DNA of 64,000 bases from Candidatus Rubrivivax defluviihabitans (GCA_016709385.1 JADJMW010000022.1:1-64000), one strand, 5' to 3'. Shown: positions 54,765 through 63,570, counted from the first letter of the stretch. A program made the numbers and translations. The notes: generated by a model from the sequence alone, not told the origin.

Positions 54765-56285
54765 ATGAACGCTTCCGCCGAGCCGACTGCAACCCTGGCT
54801 GGCACTTCGGTGCTGGTGCTGGGCGCCAGCGGCTATGTCGGCACCCACCTGGTGCCTCTCCTGCTCGCCCAGGGCGCCCGCGTGCGCGCCGCCGCGCGCC
54901 GGCTGGGCGCATTGCAGGCCCGCGGCTGGGACGGCGTGGAAACCATCGCCGCCGACGCGCTGGCCCCCGCCAGCCTGGACGCCGCGCTGCAAGGCGTGCA
55001 ACTGGCCTACTACCTCGTGCATTCGATGGCCGGCGGGGCGGACTTTGCGCGCCGCGACCGCCAGGCAGCGCAGAACTTCGCGGCCGCCGCCGCGCGGGCC
55101 GGGGTACGACGCATCGTCTACCTGGGCGGCCTGCAGCCGCGGGGCCAGGCCTCGGCCCACCTGGCTTCACGCGTGGAGACGGGCGACGTGCTGCGCCAGG
55201 GCCCGGTGCCGGTGACGGAGCTGCGCGCGGGGGTCATCATCGGCCCCGGCTCGGCGGCCTTCGAGGTCATCCGCGACCTGGTCCTGCATTTGCCGGGCAT
55301 GTTCACACCGCGCTGCGTGAGTTCACGCTCGCAGCCGATCGCGCTGGACGACGTGCTGGCCTATCTGACGCGGCTGCCGCTGCTGCCGCAGGCGGCCGGC
55401 GCCAGCTACGACATCGGCGGCCCCGAGGTGCTGACCTACAAGGACATGATGCTGCAGTTCGGCGCGCTGGTGGGCCGCCGCCCGCTGATCGTGCCGCTGC
55501 CGCTGCTCAAGCCGCGACTGTTCTCCCACGGGCTGCCGCTGGTGACCACCGTGCCCACCCCGGTGGCGCGGGCGCTGATCGAAGGTCTGGAACACGACGT
55601 GCTGGCCGACGACGCCGCCATCCATGAACTGGTGCCGCTGAAGCTGCTGAGCTATCGCCAGGCGGCGCAGGCCGCGCTGGACCGCGAGCGCCGCGCTGCT
55701 CAGGCCGCGCAGGCGAACCCGTCCAGCCCCCATGGCCCGCGCTGGACCGAAGGCGACATGGTCTATCGCCGGCAACGTGCCGACTTCGCCTTCTACGCCC
55801 GGCAGATGCGGGCGCAGGCTACGGCCGTGGCACCGGCGGCGGTGCTGTGGCAGCAGGTGCAGCAGATCGGGGGCGACAACGGCTACTACTTTCTCGACGT
55901 GCTGTGGCAGGTGCGCGGCCGCCTGGACCAATTGCTGGGCGGGCAGGGCCTGCGCAAGGGCCGGCCTGCGGCACACGCTTTGCGGCTGGGCGACGCGGTG
56001 GACTTCTGGCGCGTGGTGGCGCTGGAACCCGGCCGCCGCCTGTCGCTGCTGGCCGAGATGAAGCTGCCGGGTGCGGCCACGCTGGACTTCGAGGTGCTGC
56101 CCCAGGGTGAGCGGCGCAGCCAGGTCTGCGTCACGGCCACCTTCCACCCGGCCGGTGCGCCCGGGCTGGCCTACTGGCATGCGCTGACCCCCGTGCATGC
56201 GGTGCTGTTCCCGGGTCTGGCGCAGGCGCTGGCCCGGCGCGCCGCGCAAGCGGCCGCGGCCAGACCGGCAACCTCGGCGGCTTGA
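54765..56285 (+). CDS. NAD(P)-binding SDR with C-terminal DUF2867 domain
   Basis: The start ATG at 54765 gives MNASAEPTATLAGTSVLVLG and 506 residues. The Rossmann part has SVLVLGASGYVGTHLVPLLL near 15-34, YYLVHSMAGGADFARRDRQA near 82-101, and RIVYLGGLQPRGQASAHLAS. From about residue 330, DUF2867 follows: GDNGYYFLDVLWQVRGRLDQ, GDAVDFWRVVALEPGRRLSL and YWHALTPVHAVLFPGL. This two-domain form (as in YbjT-like proteins) carries a START-like C-terminal cavity that may hold a lipid or quinone. DUF2867-SDR genes are frequent in LitR-regulated light-response clusters, though the MerR gene here is about 15 kb away. Substrate unknown. Confidence 0.87.
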   Translation: MNASAEPTATLAGTSVLVLGASGYVGTHLVPLLLAQGARVRAAARRLGALQARGWDGVETIAADALAPASLDAALQGVQLAYYLVHSMAGGADFARRDRQAAQNFAAAAARAGVRRIVYLGGLQPRGQASAHLASRVETGDVLRQGPVPVTELRAGVIIGPGSAAFEVIRDLVLHLPGMFTPRCVSSRSQPIALDDVLAYLTRLPLLPQAAGASYDIGGPEVLTYKDMMLQFGALVGRRPLIVPLPLLKPRLFSHGLPLVTTVPTPVARALIEGLEHDVLADDAAIHELVPLKLLSYRQAAQAALDRERRAAQAAQANPSSPHGPRWTEGDMVYRRQRADFAFYARQMRAQATAVAPAAVLWQQVQQIGGDNGYYFLDVLWQVRGRLDQLLGGQGLRKGRPAAHALRLGDAVDFWRVVALEPGRRLSLLAEMKLPGAATLDFEVLPQGERRSQVCVTATFHPAGAPGLAYWHALTPVHAVLFPGLAQALARRAAQAAAARPATSAA

Positions 56286-56410
56286 CCTCCGACCATCGAT
56301 CCGTTGCGGCCAGGCACCGCGCGAGGCGGCTCGACAACTCGAGTCTGGCCCCGGATCGGTGAACCCGCGCTGAAGTCGTGGTCTACTGTGCGGACTTGAA
56401 AGGAAAACCG

Positions 56411-57217
56411 ATGACCACACGAAGTTCGGCATTCCCGGGCCTGCGCCGTGCGCTGGCTGGCACATCCCTGGCACTCGGCCTGTTGCTGCCGGCGGCGCCG
56501 GTGCTGGCCGCCGAGGGCCTGAACCCCGACGCCGACGAGATCCTGCGCTCGATGTCGAAATTTCTCGCCGGCACCCCGGCCTTCAGCGTCAACGCCGACG
56601 TGAGTTTCGAGTTCATGACGGTCGACGCGCAGAAGCTGCAGTTGAACAGTCGCGCCACGGTGCTGCTGGAGCGGCCGTCGAAATTCCACGCCACGCGCCA
56701 GGGCCGCTTCGCCGACACCGAACTGTTCTTCGACGGCAGCCAGGTCACGATCTACGGCAAGACCTTGAAGGCCTATGTGCAGCAGGACCTGAAGGGCAGC
56801 ATCGACGATGCCATCCGGGCCGTGGAGGCGTCTTCGGGGCTGGCGCTGCCGGGCGCGGACCTGCTGTTTTCCGACCCCTATGCCGTGCTCGCCGCGGGTG
56901 CGACGAGCAGCGGTTATCACGGACTGGCCGTGGTGGGCGGCGTCAAGGCGCACCACCTGGCCTTCCGCACGCCCATCGTGGACTGGCAGATCTGGGTGCA
57001 GGACGGTGACCAGCCGCTGCCGCTGAAATATGTCGTCACCACCAAACGCCTGACGGGTGCGCCGCAATACAGCGTGCAGCTGAGCCAGTGGAACCTGAAG
57101 CCGTCGATTCCCGCGGGCCGCTTCAAATTCGTGGCCCCACCCGGGGTCGAAAAGCTGAAAGCACTGCCGGTGGACAGCACCGGCGAGATCACCAGCACCG
57201 AGGGAGCCCGCAAATGA
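56411..57217 (+). CDS. DUF2092 periplasmic protein
   Basis: The ATG at 56411 follows AGGAAAACCG. The 268-residue protein begins with a signal peptide (LAGTSLALGLLLPAAPVLAA). The mature part contains NPDADEILRSMSKFLAGTPA, FSVNADVSFEFMTVDAQKLQ, RATVLLERPSKFHATRQGRF, LFFDGSQVTIYGKTLKAYVQ, DLLFSDPYAVLAAGATSSGY and the C-terminal LSQWNLKPSIPAGRFKFVAP. This is DUF2092, a LolA/LolB-like half-barrel fold, so a lipid- or lipoprotein-carrier role in the periplasm is plausible. It overlaps the next small gene as ATGA, so the two products are probably made together. Confidence 0.85.
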   Translation: MTTRSSAFPGLRRALAGTSLALGLLLPAAPVLAAEGLNPDADEILRSMSKFLAGTPAFSVNADVSFEFMTVDAQKLQLNSRATVLLERPSKFHATRQGRFADTELFFDGSQVTIYGKTLKAYVQQDLKGSIDDAIRAVEASSGLALPGADLLFSDPYAVLAAGATSSGYHGLAVVGGVKAHHLAFRTPIVDWQIWVQDGDQPLPLKYVVTTKRLTGAPQYSVQLSQWNLKPSIPAGRFKFVAPPGVEKLKALPVDSTGEITSTEGARK

Positions 57218-57537
57218 AGACCATCCGTTCGAAATGGGTGTGGCTCGCCTTGGGCGGTGCGGTACTGGCGGCCGACCTGCTGCCCGGGGGCGTGGTGCCC
57301 GGCGGTCTGGTGGTCAAGCAGGCGCAGGCCGTCGTCGGCCGGCCGCTCACGCCGGTGAGCGTGGCCGGGGTGGCACGGCGCACCACGCGGCGCGTGGTGA
57401 TGACCTCCACCTACGTGGCCACGCTGCCGCCGGCTTGCACGGTGGTGGTCATCGAAGGCACGACCCTGCAGCAGTGCGGCGGCACCTACTACCAGCAATC
57501 GGGAACGCAGTACGTGGTGGTCCAGATCCAGGACTAG
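57214..57537 (+). CDS. Small exported hypothetical protein coupled to DUF2092
   Basis: The ATG at 57214 overlaps the DUF2092 stop. The 107-residue protein has a leader (KWVWLALGGAVLAADLLPGG, cut perhaps after AQA near 38) and a mature part of about 70 residues with RRTTRRVVMTSTYVATLPPA and CTVVVIEGTTLQQCGGTYYQ. Two Cys about 16 residues apart and a Thr/Val/Gln-rich strand pattern suggest a small disulfide-bonded beta protein. I recognise it as a partner often found after DUF2092 genes but know no function. The final residues (YVVVQIQD) look like an edge strand. Confidence 0.75.
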   Translation: MKTIRSKWVWLALGGAVLAADLLPGGVVPGGLVVKQAQAVVGRPLTPVSVAGVARRTTRRVVMTSTYVATLPPACTVVVIEGTTLQQCGGTYYQQSGTQYVVVQIQD

Positions 57538-57601
57538 GCTTCGATCGCGCGGCGCCTGCGGGCACGGCGCGCCGGTCGCATGAGCCCGGGGCGCCGCGAC
57601 C

Positions 57602-59119
57602 TCAGGTACCGCAGAAGGTCTGGTACGACGCCATCGCCTGCGCCGGCGCCGGCTCGGCATAGGCGGCGTGCCCTGGCAGGTCGTCGAAGGGACGGCGCAG
57701 CGCGGCGAGCAGGCGCTCGAAGGGCGCCAGGTCGCCGGCCGACGCGGCCGCGAGCGCTTCTTCCACGCGCAGGTTGCGCGGAATCACCAGCGGGTTGACG
57801 GCGCGCATGCGGGCCGCGCGCTGCGCGCCTGCCGCTGCGGCATCGGCGTGGTCGTCTTCGGCCGCGCAGCGTGCGCGCCAGCGCGCCAGCCAGTCGTCGG
57901 GCGCCTTCGCGTCGGCCGCGAACAGCGCGCGCAGCGCTGCCTCGTCGCCCGCCGCGGCATCGGCCAGCCGCCGCCAGGACAGCGTGAAGTCGACGCCGTG
58001 CGCGTGCAGCAGCGCCAGCCAGTCCGCGGCCAGTGACTCGTCTGCGGCGTCGTCGCCGCCGCGCTGCAGGCCCAGCTTGGCGCGCTGGCCCTGCAGCAGC
58101 GCCGCGCGGTACAGCGCCGGAAAGGCGTCGATGACCTCGGTGACCTGCGCCACCGCCTGCTGCACCGCGGCCTCGTCGTCGCCGTCGGCCATCAATGGCA
58201 ACAGCGTCTCGGCCAGCCGCGCCAAATTCCAGCGCGCGATCTGCGGCTGGTTGCCGTAGGCATAGCGGCCGCCGTGGTCGATGCTGCTGAACACGGCGCC
58301 CGGGTCGGTGGCTTCCATGAAGGCGCAGGGGCCGTAGTCGATGGTCTCGCCCGAGATCGTCATGTTGTCGGTATTCATCACGCCGTGGATGAAGCCCACG
58401 TTCATCCACTGCGCCACCAGCGAGGCCTGGCGCCGGGCCACGGCACGCAGCAGCGCCAGGTGGCGATCCGGCGCGCCGGCCAGCGCCGGGTCGTGGCGCG
58501 CGATCGCGTATTCGGCCAGCTGGCGCAGGCGGTCGAGTTCGCCGCGCGCGGCGAAGAACTGGAAGGTGCCCACGCGCAGGTGGCTGGCCGCCACGCGGGT
58601 GAGCACGGCGCCGGGCAGCGGCCCGCTCTCGCGCAGCACCGGCTCGCCGGTGGCCGCCACCGCCAGCGCGCGCGTGGTGGGGATGCCCAGCGCGTGCATG
58701 GCCTCGCCGACGAGCACCTCGCGCAGCATGGGTCCCACGGCGGCCTTGCCGTCGCCGCCGCGCGAGAACGGCGTGCGGCCCGAGCCCTTGAAGGCGATGT
58801 CGCGGCGGCGGCCGGCGCGGTCGATCACCTCGCCCAGCAGCAGCGCGCGGCCGTCGCCGAGCTGCGGCGAGAAGCCGCCGAACTGGTGCCCGGCGTAGGC
58901 CTGGGCCAGCGGCGCGGCGCCCTCGGGCACGCGGTTGCCGGCAAACAGCGCGGCGCCTTCGGGGCCGTCCAGCGCGGCGGCATCCAGGCCCAGCTCCTGC
59001 GCCAGTTCGCGGTTCAAGAACAGCAACTCCGGCGCCGGCACCGCGGCGGGCGGCCAGGCCACGTACAGGCCCGGCAGATCACGGGCGTAGCTGTTGTCGA
59101 AGGCGAAGTTGGCAGGCAT
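57602..59119 (-). CDS. selO: Protein adenylyltransferase SelO (YdiU)
   Basis: SelO is a pseudokinase that transfers AMP from ATP to proteins in response to redox stress. The ATG at 59119 gives MPANFAFDNSYARDLPGLYV, the usual N-terminus; a TTG at 59137 is an alternative. Of 505 residues the blocks are YAGHQFGGFSPQLGDGRALL, DIAFKGSGRTPFSRGGDGKA (Lys of the flipped ATP site), LREVLVGEAMHALGIPTTRA, GFIHGVMNTDNMTISGETID (catalytic loop N-x-DN), DYGPCAFME (metal-binding DYGPxxF) and a final YQTFCGT. The penultimate-region Cys stands where eukaryotic SelO has selenocysteine. All active-site residues are present. Confidence 0.95.
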   Translation of the reverse strand: MPANFAFDNSYARDLPGLYVAWPPAAVPAPELLFLNRELAQELGLDAAALDGPEGAALFAGNRVPEGAAPLAQAYAGHQFGGFSPQLGDGRALLLGEVIDRAGRRRDIAFKGSGRTPFSRGGDGKAAVGPMLREVLVGEAMHALGIPTTRALAVAATGEPVLRESGPLPGAVLTRVAASHLRVGTFQFFAARGELDRLRQLAEYAIARHDPALAGAPDRHLALLRAVARRQASLVAQWMNVGFIHGVMNTDNMTISGETIDYGPCAFMEATDPGAVFSSIDHGGRYAYGNQPQIARWNLARLAETLLPLMADGDDEAAVQQAVAQVTEVIDAFPALYRAALLQGQRAKLGLQRGGDDAADESLAADWLALLHAHGVDFTLSWRRLADAAAGDEAALRALFAADAKAPDDWLARWRARCAAEDDHADAAAAGAQRAARMRAVNPLVIPRNLRVEEALAAASAGDLAPFERLLAALRRPFDDLPGHAAYAEPAPAQAMASYQTFCGT

Positions 59120-59218
59120 GACGTCGGGAGGCGGCAAGCCTGGGAGTGTGACGGGAAACAGTGGTCCACGTCGGCATCGGGGTGAGGCCCGGGACTCACC
59201 GCCCCCCCCCGCGCCGCA

Positions 59219-59256
59219 GTCAGCCGGGGCGCCGGCCAGCGGCGCCGCTGGCTGAC
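59219..59256 (-). terminator. GC-rich hairpin between the HELSH lipoprotein and selO
   Basis: GTCAGCC (59219-59225) pairs with GGCTGAC (59250-59256), and the loop itself contains the palindrome AGCGGCGCCGCT (59238-59249). It lies 25 bases beyond the stop of the minus-strand lipoprotein gene, where a transcription end is expected. No T-run follows, so terminator function is a guess. A run of nine C lies just upstream (59202-59210). Confidence 0.4.
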
Positions 59257-59280
59257 GCTCGGTTGCCGCCCAGCGGCGAC

Positions 59281-61350
59281 TCAGTTGCCGAACGTGACCC
59301 AGAAACTCACCGACGCCGCGTCGATCTCGTGCACCGCGCGCGCCTCGCAGAAGCCGCCGGTGCAGTCGTCCTCGGGTTGGTACAGGAGGTTGTAGCGCCC
59401 GGCGGCGGCGTTTCCTTCGTAGCGGAAGCGCACCAGTGCCGAACCCTTGACCCGTGGCACTTCAGAGAGATGGATCTCGAACGGCGGTGGCACCTTCGCG
59501 TAGCGGCCGCTGAGGGGTCGCCGCGCCTTCACGCCATTCAGCATCTCGAAGGCCTGCGAATACTGTCCTTCGACGTAGACGTCGCCGTCGCGAACGGAGA
59601 AGGACCCGCCCGACCACGACAGCAACTTGGCCGACGGTGGCGTCACACACTCGACACGCGTGAACGGGCCGTCGTAGATGCGCGTGATGGCGGTCACGGT
59701 GGTGTAGGTGAACGAGGCGCAGACCTCGCGCAGCGTCGGGAAGGGCGCCAGCGGCTGCACCTGCACGTCGCCGAGCGAGATGCGCTGGTGGGTCGGCCGG
59801 TCGGGGTCGATCGTGATGCGGCCCTCGAGCGTCTCGCCGCTGCGGGTGACGACGATCGTCGAGTCTCCGGGGTAGACGAAAAACAGCGTCATCGTGCCGT
59901 CGGCGCTGGTGCGGCCGGCCTCGGCGGTGTATTCGCTGCCGCCGGCGCGCGAGACGATGCGCACCTCGGCGTCACCGACCGGCGCCCCGCCTGCGTCGAC
60001 CACGCGCAGCCCGGCCCAGTAGCGCCAGCCCAGGCGCTGCAGGTTGATGCGGAAACGCGCTCGGCCGTCGGCGTCGAGCCGCTCCTCGATGTGCCGGCGC
60101 AGCGTGTCGACGTCGGTGGCACCGCGGGCCATGATCGCGAAGACGTCGCGATAGCTCAAGCCGACCACCGGCACGTCGACGGAATGGCCGGGGTTGTCCA
60201 GGCTCGGGATCACCGTCGCCGGCCGCACCAGCGAGGCCAGCATCGCGGCCGTGAATCCCTCGTGCGCCGGCACGTCGACACCCTGCTTGCGGCCGCGCAG
60301 GTACACCGTCGGTGCGTCGAACAGGTCGTAGTTGCCGCCCTTGCCCTGGAGGTAGAACTCGATGAAGAACGCCAGGTCCTCGTTGATCGCGCCGCGGCCG
60401 ACGACGTCGAGCACGCCATGCTTCTCCGCGTATTTCTGGCTCTCCAGCCGCTCGTAGACGTCGTCGCCCACGCTCATGTGCGTCAGGTAGTGCGACAACT
60501 CGTGCGCGAGCGCGAACAGGTCCAGCTCGACCGCCATGCGCGGGCTGTAGCGCCGGAACGGCAGGTACGAGAAGCCCTTGTACCAGCTGCCATCCTCGCT
60601 CCAGCTCAAGGGTCGGCGCGCCGCGTTGGCGCGGAAGGTGTCGGCCAGCGGGGTCGGCAGCTCGGCCACATAGCGGTCGATATAGTCTGCGGCCTGCAGT
60701 CCGCGTGCGACGCGGCGGTCGACCTCGCTGCTGTTCTTGTCGAGCTTGGAGATCCAGTAGTCGCGCGCTGCCGGGGCCGCGGCGGCGGTGCCGGCACGAA
60801 GTGCGGTGGCCGTGCCCGCCGCGGAGCGCGCACTCAGTTCGAAGGCGACGCGGTCGCCCGGCAGCATGCGCAGCGGCACCGGTATCCAGCGCGGACCGGT
60901 GCCGCGGCCGTCATCGATGGCCGCCGCGCCGAGCTCGCTCCAGGCATGCACGCTGGGCCAGGCGGCACGGCCGTCGAAGGCACCTTCGAGCACCACCTCG
61001 ACCGGCTGCGCGCCATCGAATTCGATGCGCCAGCCGACGCCCTGAGACAGCGGCGGCGGCGGCGTGCCGCTCAGGCGCGTCAACTGCAGCGTACCGGAGG
61101 CACCCTCCGGAAACAGGAAGCGCGCACCGCTGACGGCATCTTCGACCTCGCCTCCGGCGGCCACCGTCACCGGCAACCTGTGCGTCTCGGCCGTGACGAA
61201 GCCTTGCCCATCCACGGGCGGGGCATCACCATCTCCGCCGCCACCACCGCATCCAGACAGCACCGCCAGCGACACGGCCAGGACCGCCATCGCTCTTGCC
61301 GCCGTGGCCGCAAAAACGCGCCTCCCGAAACCCCATGCTGCAATCGACAC
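59281..61350 (-). CDS. Putative lipoprotein zinc metalloprotease (HELSH motif)
   Basis: A GTG at 61350 behind GGGAGG opens 689 residues. The leader ends in a lipobox LSGC with Cys34 and a Gly-rich spacer, so the protein is lipid-anchored. An N-terminal beta domain (about 50-175) includes VEDAVSGARFLFPEGASGTL. The middle holds DLFALAHELSHYLTHM with HELSH at 283-287, the HExxH zinc motif, and a Glu-rich helix AINEDLAFFIEFYLQ about 40 residues on that could give the third ligand as in gluzincins. After it come a carboxypeptidase-regulatory-like fold (RVVDAGGAPVGDAEVRIVSR) and a C-terminal beta domain with paired Cys (CASF, CVTPP, CTGGFC). I know no named family for the whole; peptidase activity is inferred. 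Confidence 0.75.
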   Translation of the reverse strand: MSIAAWGFGRRVFAATAARAMAVLAVSLAVLSGCGGGGGDGDAPPVDGQGFVTAETHRLPVTVAAGGEVEDAVSGARFLFPEGASGTLQLTRLSGTPPPPLSQGVGWRIEFDGAQPVEVVLEGAFDGRAAWPSVHAWSELGAAAIDDGRGTGPRWIPVPLRMLPGDRVAFELSARSAAGTATALRAGTAAAAPAARDYWISKLDKNSSEVDRRVARGLQAADYIDRYVAELPTPLADTFRANAARRPLSWSEDGSWYKGFSYLPFRRYSPRMAVELDLFALAHELSHYLTHMSVGDDVYERLESQKYAEKHGVLDVVGRGAINEDLAFFIEFYLQGKGGNYDLFDAPTVYLRGRKQGVDVPAHEGFTAAMLASLVRPATVIPSLDNPGHSVDVPVVGLSYRDVFAIMARGATDVDTLRRHIEERLDADGRARFRINLQRLGWRYWAGLRVVDAGGAPVGDAEVRIVSRAGGSEYTAEAGRTSADGTMTLFFVYPGDSTIVVTRSGETLEGRITIDPDRPTHQRISLGDVQVQPLAPFPTLREVCASFTYTTVTAITRIYDGPFTRVECVTPPSAKLLSWSGGSFSVRDGDVYVEGQYSQAFEMLNGVKARRPLSGRYAKVPPPFEIHLSEVPRVKGSALVRFRYEGNAAAGRYNLLYQPEDDCTGGFCEARAVHEIDAASVSFWVTFGN

Positions 61351-61673
61351 CTCACACCTCCCATGTCACGGCCACCGAACGTGGCGGAACCGCTTCCGCC
61401 CTCCAATCGGCACGCCATTGCAGAAAAGTGTCCCCATCGTCACGCGGGGTGCGGTTGACGACCGTCAACCGCACCGAGGCATTAGAGCGGCGTCTCCATT
61501 GCGTCGATCGCGCCATCGACGCGCTCGATCAAACCACGCGGCAGTGGCAAGGCCGGCGGGCGAATGTTGCGGGCCCGAGCGCAGAGCTGCCGGTCCGGCG
61601 CTGCCCTCGGCGTGGCGCTGCTCAATGACACCCTCCCCCGCGCCACGGACGCGCACCGCTATGCTCGGCGCCG
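61351..61673. promoter_or_regulatory. Divergent intergenic region, about 320 bases
   Basis: The gap lies between the minus-strand lipoprotein and the plus-strand flavodoxin-like gene. It contains the 12-base inverted repeat at 61448-61475 described separately. Short open frames cross it without recognisable content. Promoters for both genes should lie here; no convincing -35/-10 pair was found. Confidence 0.4.
61448..61475. repeat. Perfect 12-base inverted repeat, operator candidate
   Basis: GGTGCGGTTGAC (61448-61459) and GTCAACCGCACC (61464-61475) are perfect reverse complements with a four-base centre, GACC. It sits about 100 bases upstream of the lipoprotein start and 200 upstream of the flavodoxin-like start, with no T-run on either side, so a protein-binding operator is likelier than a terminator. 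Confidence 0.6.
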
Positions 61674-62168
61674 ATGAAGACGCTGCTCATCGTCTACCAC
61701 TCCATGACGGGCGGCACGCGCCAGATGGCCGAGGCCGCCGCTGCCGGCGCCGGCAGCGAAGCGCCTGCCGTGCAGGTGGCCTTGCTGCACGCCACCCAGG
61801 CCGGGCCGGCCGACGTGCTGGCCGCCGACGGCTACCTGTTCGCCACGCCCGAGAACCTGGCGGCCATGTCGGGGCTGATGAAGGACTTCTTCGACCGCTG
61901 CTACTACGCCGCGCTCGACCGCATCAACGGCCGGCCCTTTGCGACCTTGGTCTGCGCCGGCAGCGACGGGCGCAACGCCGCGCGCCAGGTCGAGCGCATC
62001 GCCACCGGCTGGCGCCTGAAGGCGGTGGCCGAGCCGCTGATCGTGTGCACGCAGGCCCAGACGCCCGAGCAGATCCTGCGCGCGAAGCGGATCGGACCCG
62101 GCGACCTGGCGCGTTGCGCCGAACTGGGCGCGGCGCTGGCGGCCGGCCTGAGCCTGGGTGTGTTCTGA
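61674..62168 (+). CDS. Flavodoxin/NAD(P)H-dependent FMN reductase-like protein
   Basis: Of 164 residues, the N-terminus is a flavodoxin FMN loop: MKTLLIVYHSMTGGTRQMAE, with S/T-rich HSMTGGT for the phosphate. Later blocks are LAADGYLFATPENLAAMSGL and LMKDFFDRCYYAALDRINGR (the K-x-F-x-D block of WrbA and NADPH-FMN reductases), ATLVCAGSDGRNAARQVERI and a final helix. It is a short cytosolic FMN protein, probably a quinone or flavin reductase. The convergent NDH-2-like gene lies 28 bases on; both deal with flavins and NAD(P)H, but they are not an operon. Confidence 0.87.
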   Translation: MKTLLIVYHSMTGGTRQMAEAAAAGAGSEAPAVQVALLHATQAGPADVLAADGYLFATPENLAAMSGLMKDFFDRCYYAALDRINGRPFATLVCAGSDGRNAARQVERIATGWRLKAVAEPLIVCTQAQTPEQILRAKRIGPGDLARCAELGAALAAGLSLGVF

Positions 62169-62196
62169 GCATGGGCACGGGTGCGCGTCCGGCCGT

Positions 62197-63426
62197 CTAC
62201 AACCGCCGGACGGGCTTGCAGTCGGGCAGCTTCCTGAAGTCGGCCAGCGACAGCAGTTGCGGCAGCGCCAGCCGGCGCCAGCTCTGCCACAGCCGGCCCG
62301 CCGCAGCCGGCAGGGCGCTCACCACGCCACCCGGCGCCATTTGCAGCATGAACGCCTGATGTACGCCTTCCTTGGCGGCCGCCAGCACCTGACTGGCCAG
62401 CACCGTGCGGCCCGCCACCAGATAGGTCTGCAGATCGCCGAAGGCCACCAGCACCGGCTTGGGCGCGGGCTTGAACGGCTGCAGCGCGCGGCCGCCCAGA
62501 AAACGCGCCGCGTTGGCCGCGGCCAGCGCGCCCATGTCGATGGCGTTGTAGGCCTGCTTGGCCACGGCGCGCGGAAGCTGCGCCGCGTCGCCGGCGACGA
62601 AGACGTTGTCGAAATGGCGGCTCTGCAAGGTGGGGCGCACGTCCGCCCAGCCCTGCGCTGACCGCGCCAGGCCCGATTCGCGCAGCAACGGCGGCGGCGC
62701 CAGCCCGGCCGTCCACAGCGTGAGTTCGGAACGCAGCCGCGTGCCCTCAGCCAGGCGCACGCCCTGGGCCGACACGGCGGCGATGGCCGTGGCGGTGCGG
62801 AAGTTCACGGCATACGGTTCGCACAGCCGGCGCAGGTCGGCATCCAGCGCCGGCGGCAGCCCTGGCAGCAGCCGCGGGCCGGACTCGACCAATTCCACCG
62901 ACAGGCTCGCGTCGCGGCGGTGGCGGCGCAGCACCTCGCCCAGCGCCTCGATGCCCGTGACGCCACCGCCGGCGATCACCAGGCGCAACGGTCTTCCCTG
63001 CCGCTGCAACGCCTGCAGCCGGTGCTCGATGGCCACCGCGTCGGCCACGCTGCGCAGCGGCAAGGCGTGGCGGGCGACCCCCGGCACCCGGTGCGTATTC
63101 CACAGCGCACCCACGGCCACGATGCAGGCGTCGAAAGCCAGCGTGCGGCCGCCCGCGGTGAGCAACCGGCCCTGCGCCGGGTGCAGCGCGGTGACGCGGT
63201 CGCGCAGGAAACGGTGCCCGGCCTGCCTGACGATGGCGGCGCGGTCCAGCCGCAGGCGCTGCGGCACCTTCACGCTGGACAGGATCTCGTGGATATTGGG
63301 CGTCCACTCGAAGTGGCGCGAAGGGTCGACAACGGTCACCGCATGGCGCGGCGACAACTTGATCGCGGCCGTGAGGCCGGCGAAGTTGCCGCCGACGATG
63401 GCGATGCGCTGCTGCGGTTCGGTCAT
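62197..63426 (-). CDS. NDH-2-like NAD(P)/FAD-dependent oxidoreductase
   Basis: The ATG at 63426 gives MTEPQQRIAIVGGNFAGLTA and 409 residues; the frame is open to 63546 without support. The FAD motif is GGNFAG near 12-17. Further blocks are FEWTPNIHEILSSVKVPQRL, FDACIVAVGALWN, the NAD fold LVIAGGGVTGIEALGEVLRR near 160-179, LTLWTAGLAPPPLLRESGL, DNVFVAGDAAQLPRAVAKQA (the GD block binding FAD) and YNAIDMGALAAANAARFLGG. This is the type-II NADH dehydrogenase/sulfide-quinone reductase superfamily. No Cys suited to sulfide chemistry stands near the flavin, so NADH:quinone oxidoreduction is more likely. The C-terminus (VHQAFMLQMAPGGVVSALPA) may form a membrane-binding helix. Confidence 0.85.
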   Translation of the reverse strand: MTEPQQRIAIVGGNFAGLTAAIKLSPRHAVTVVDPSRHFEWTPNIHEILSSVKVPQRLRLDRAAIVRQAGHRFLRDRVTALHPAQGRLLTAGGRTLAFDACIVAVGALWNTHRVPGVARHALPLRSVADAVAIEHRLQALQRQGRPLRLVIAGGGVTGIEALGEVLRRHRRDASLSVELVESGPRLLPGLPPALDADLRRLCEPYAVNFRTATAIAAVSAQGVRLAEGTRLRSELTLWTAGLAPPPLLRESGLARSAQGWADVRPTLQSRHFDNVFVAGDAAQLPRAVAKQAYNAIDMGALAAANAARFLGGRALQPFKPAPKPVLVAFGDLQTYLVAGRTVLASQVLAAAKEGVHQAFMLQMAPGGVVSALPAAAGRLWQSWRRLALPQLLSLADFRKLPDCKPVRRL

Positions 63427-63570
63427 GGCTTGGCCCGTGGCGGTGGGTGGATCTTGCCGAGTATGGGCTGCCCGTGCCGCGGCCGGAATCGGGCTGCAGG
63501 ACCGTCCCGCGTTGCCGGCCGTTGGCACGACAGCGCCCACGACCATGGCGCCGCCGCCAGACCGTCAGTG

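Noticed and set aside
59202..59210. Run of nine C as a possible phase-variable tract
   Set aside because: It lies in a gap after a gene end and upstream of no start at promoter distance, and one tract alone gives no sign of switching.
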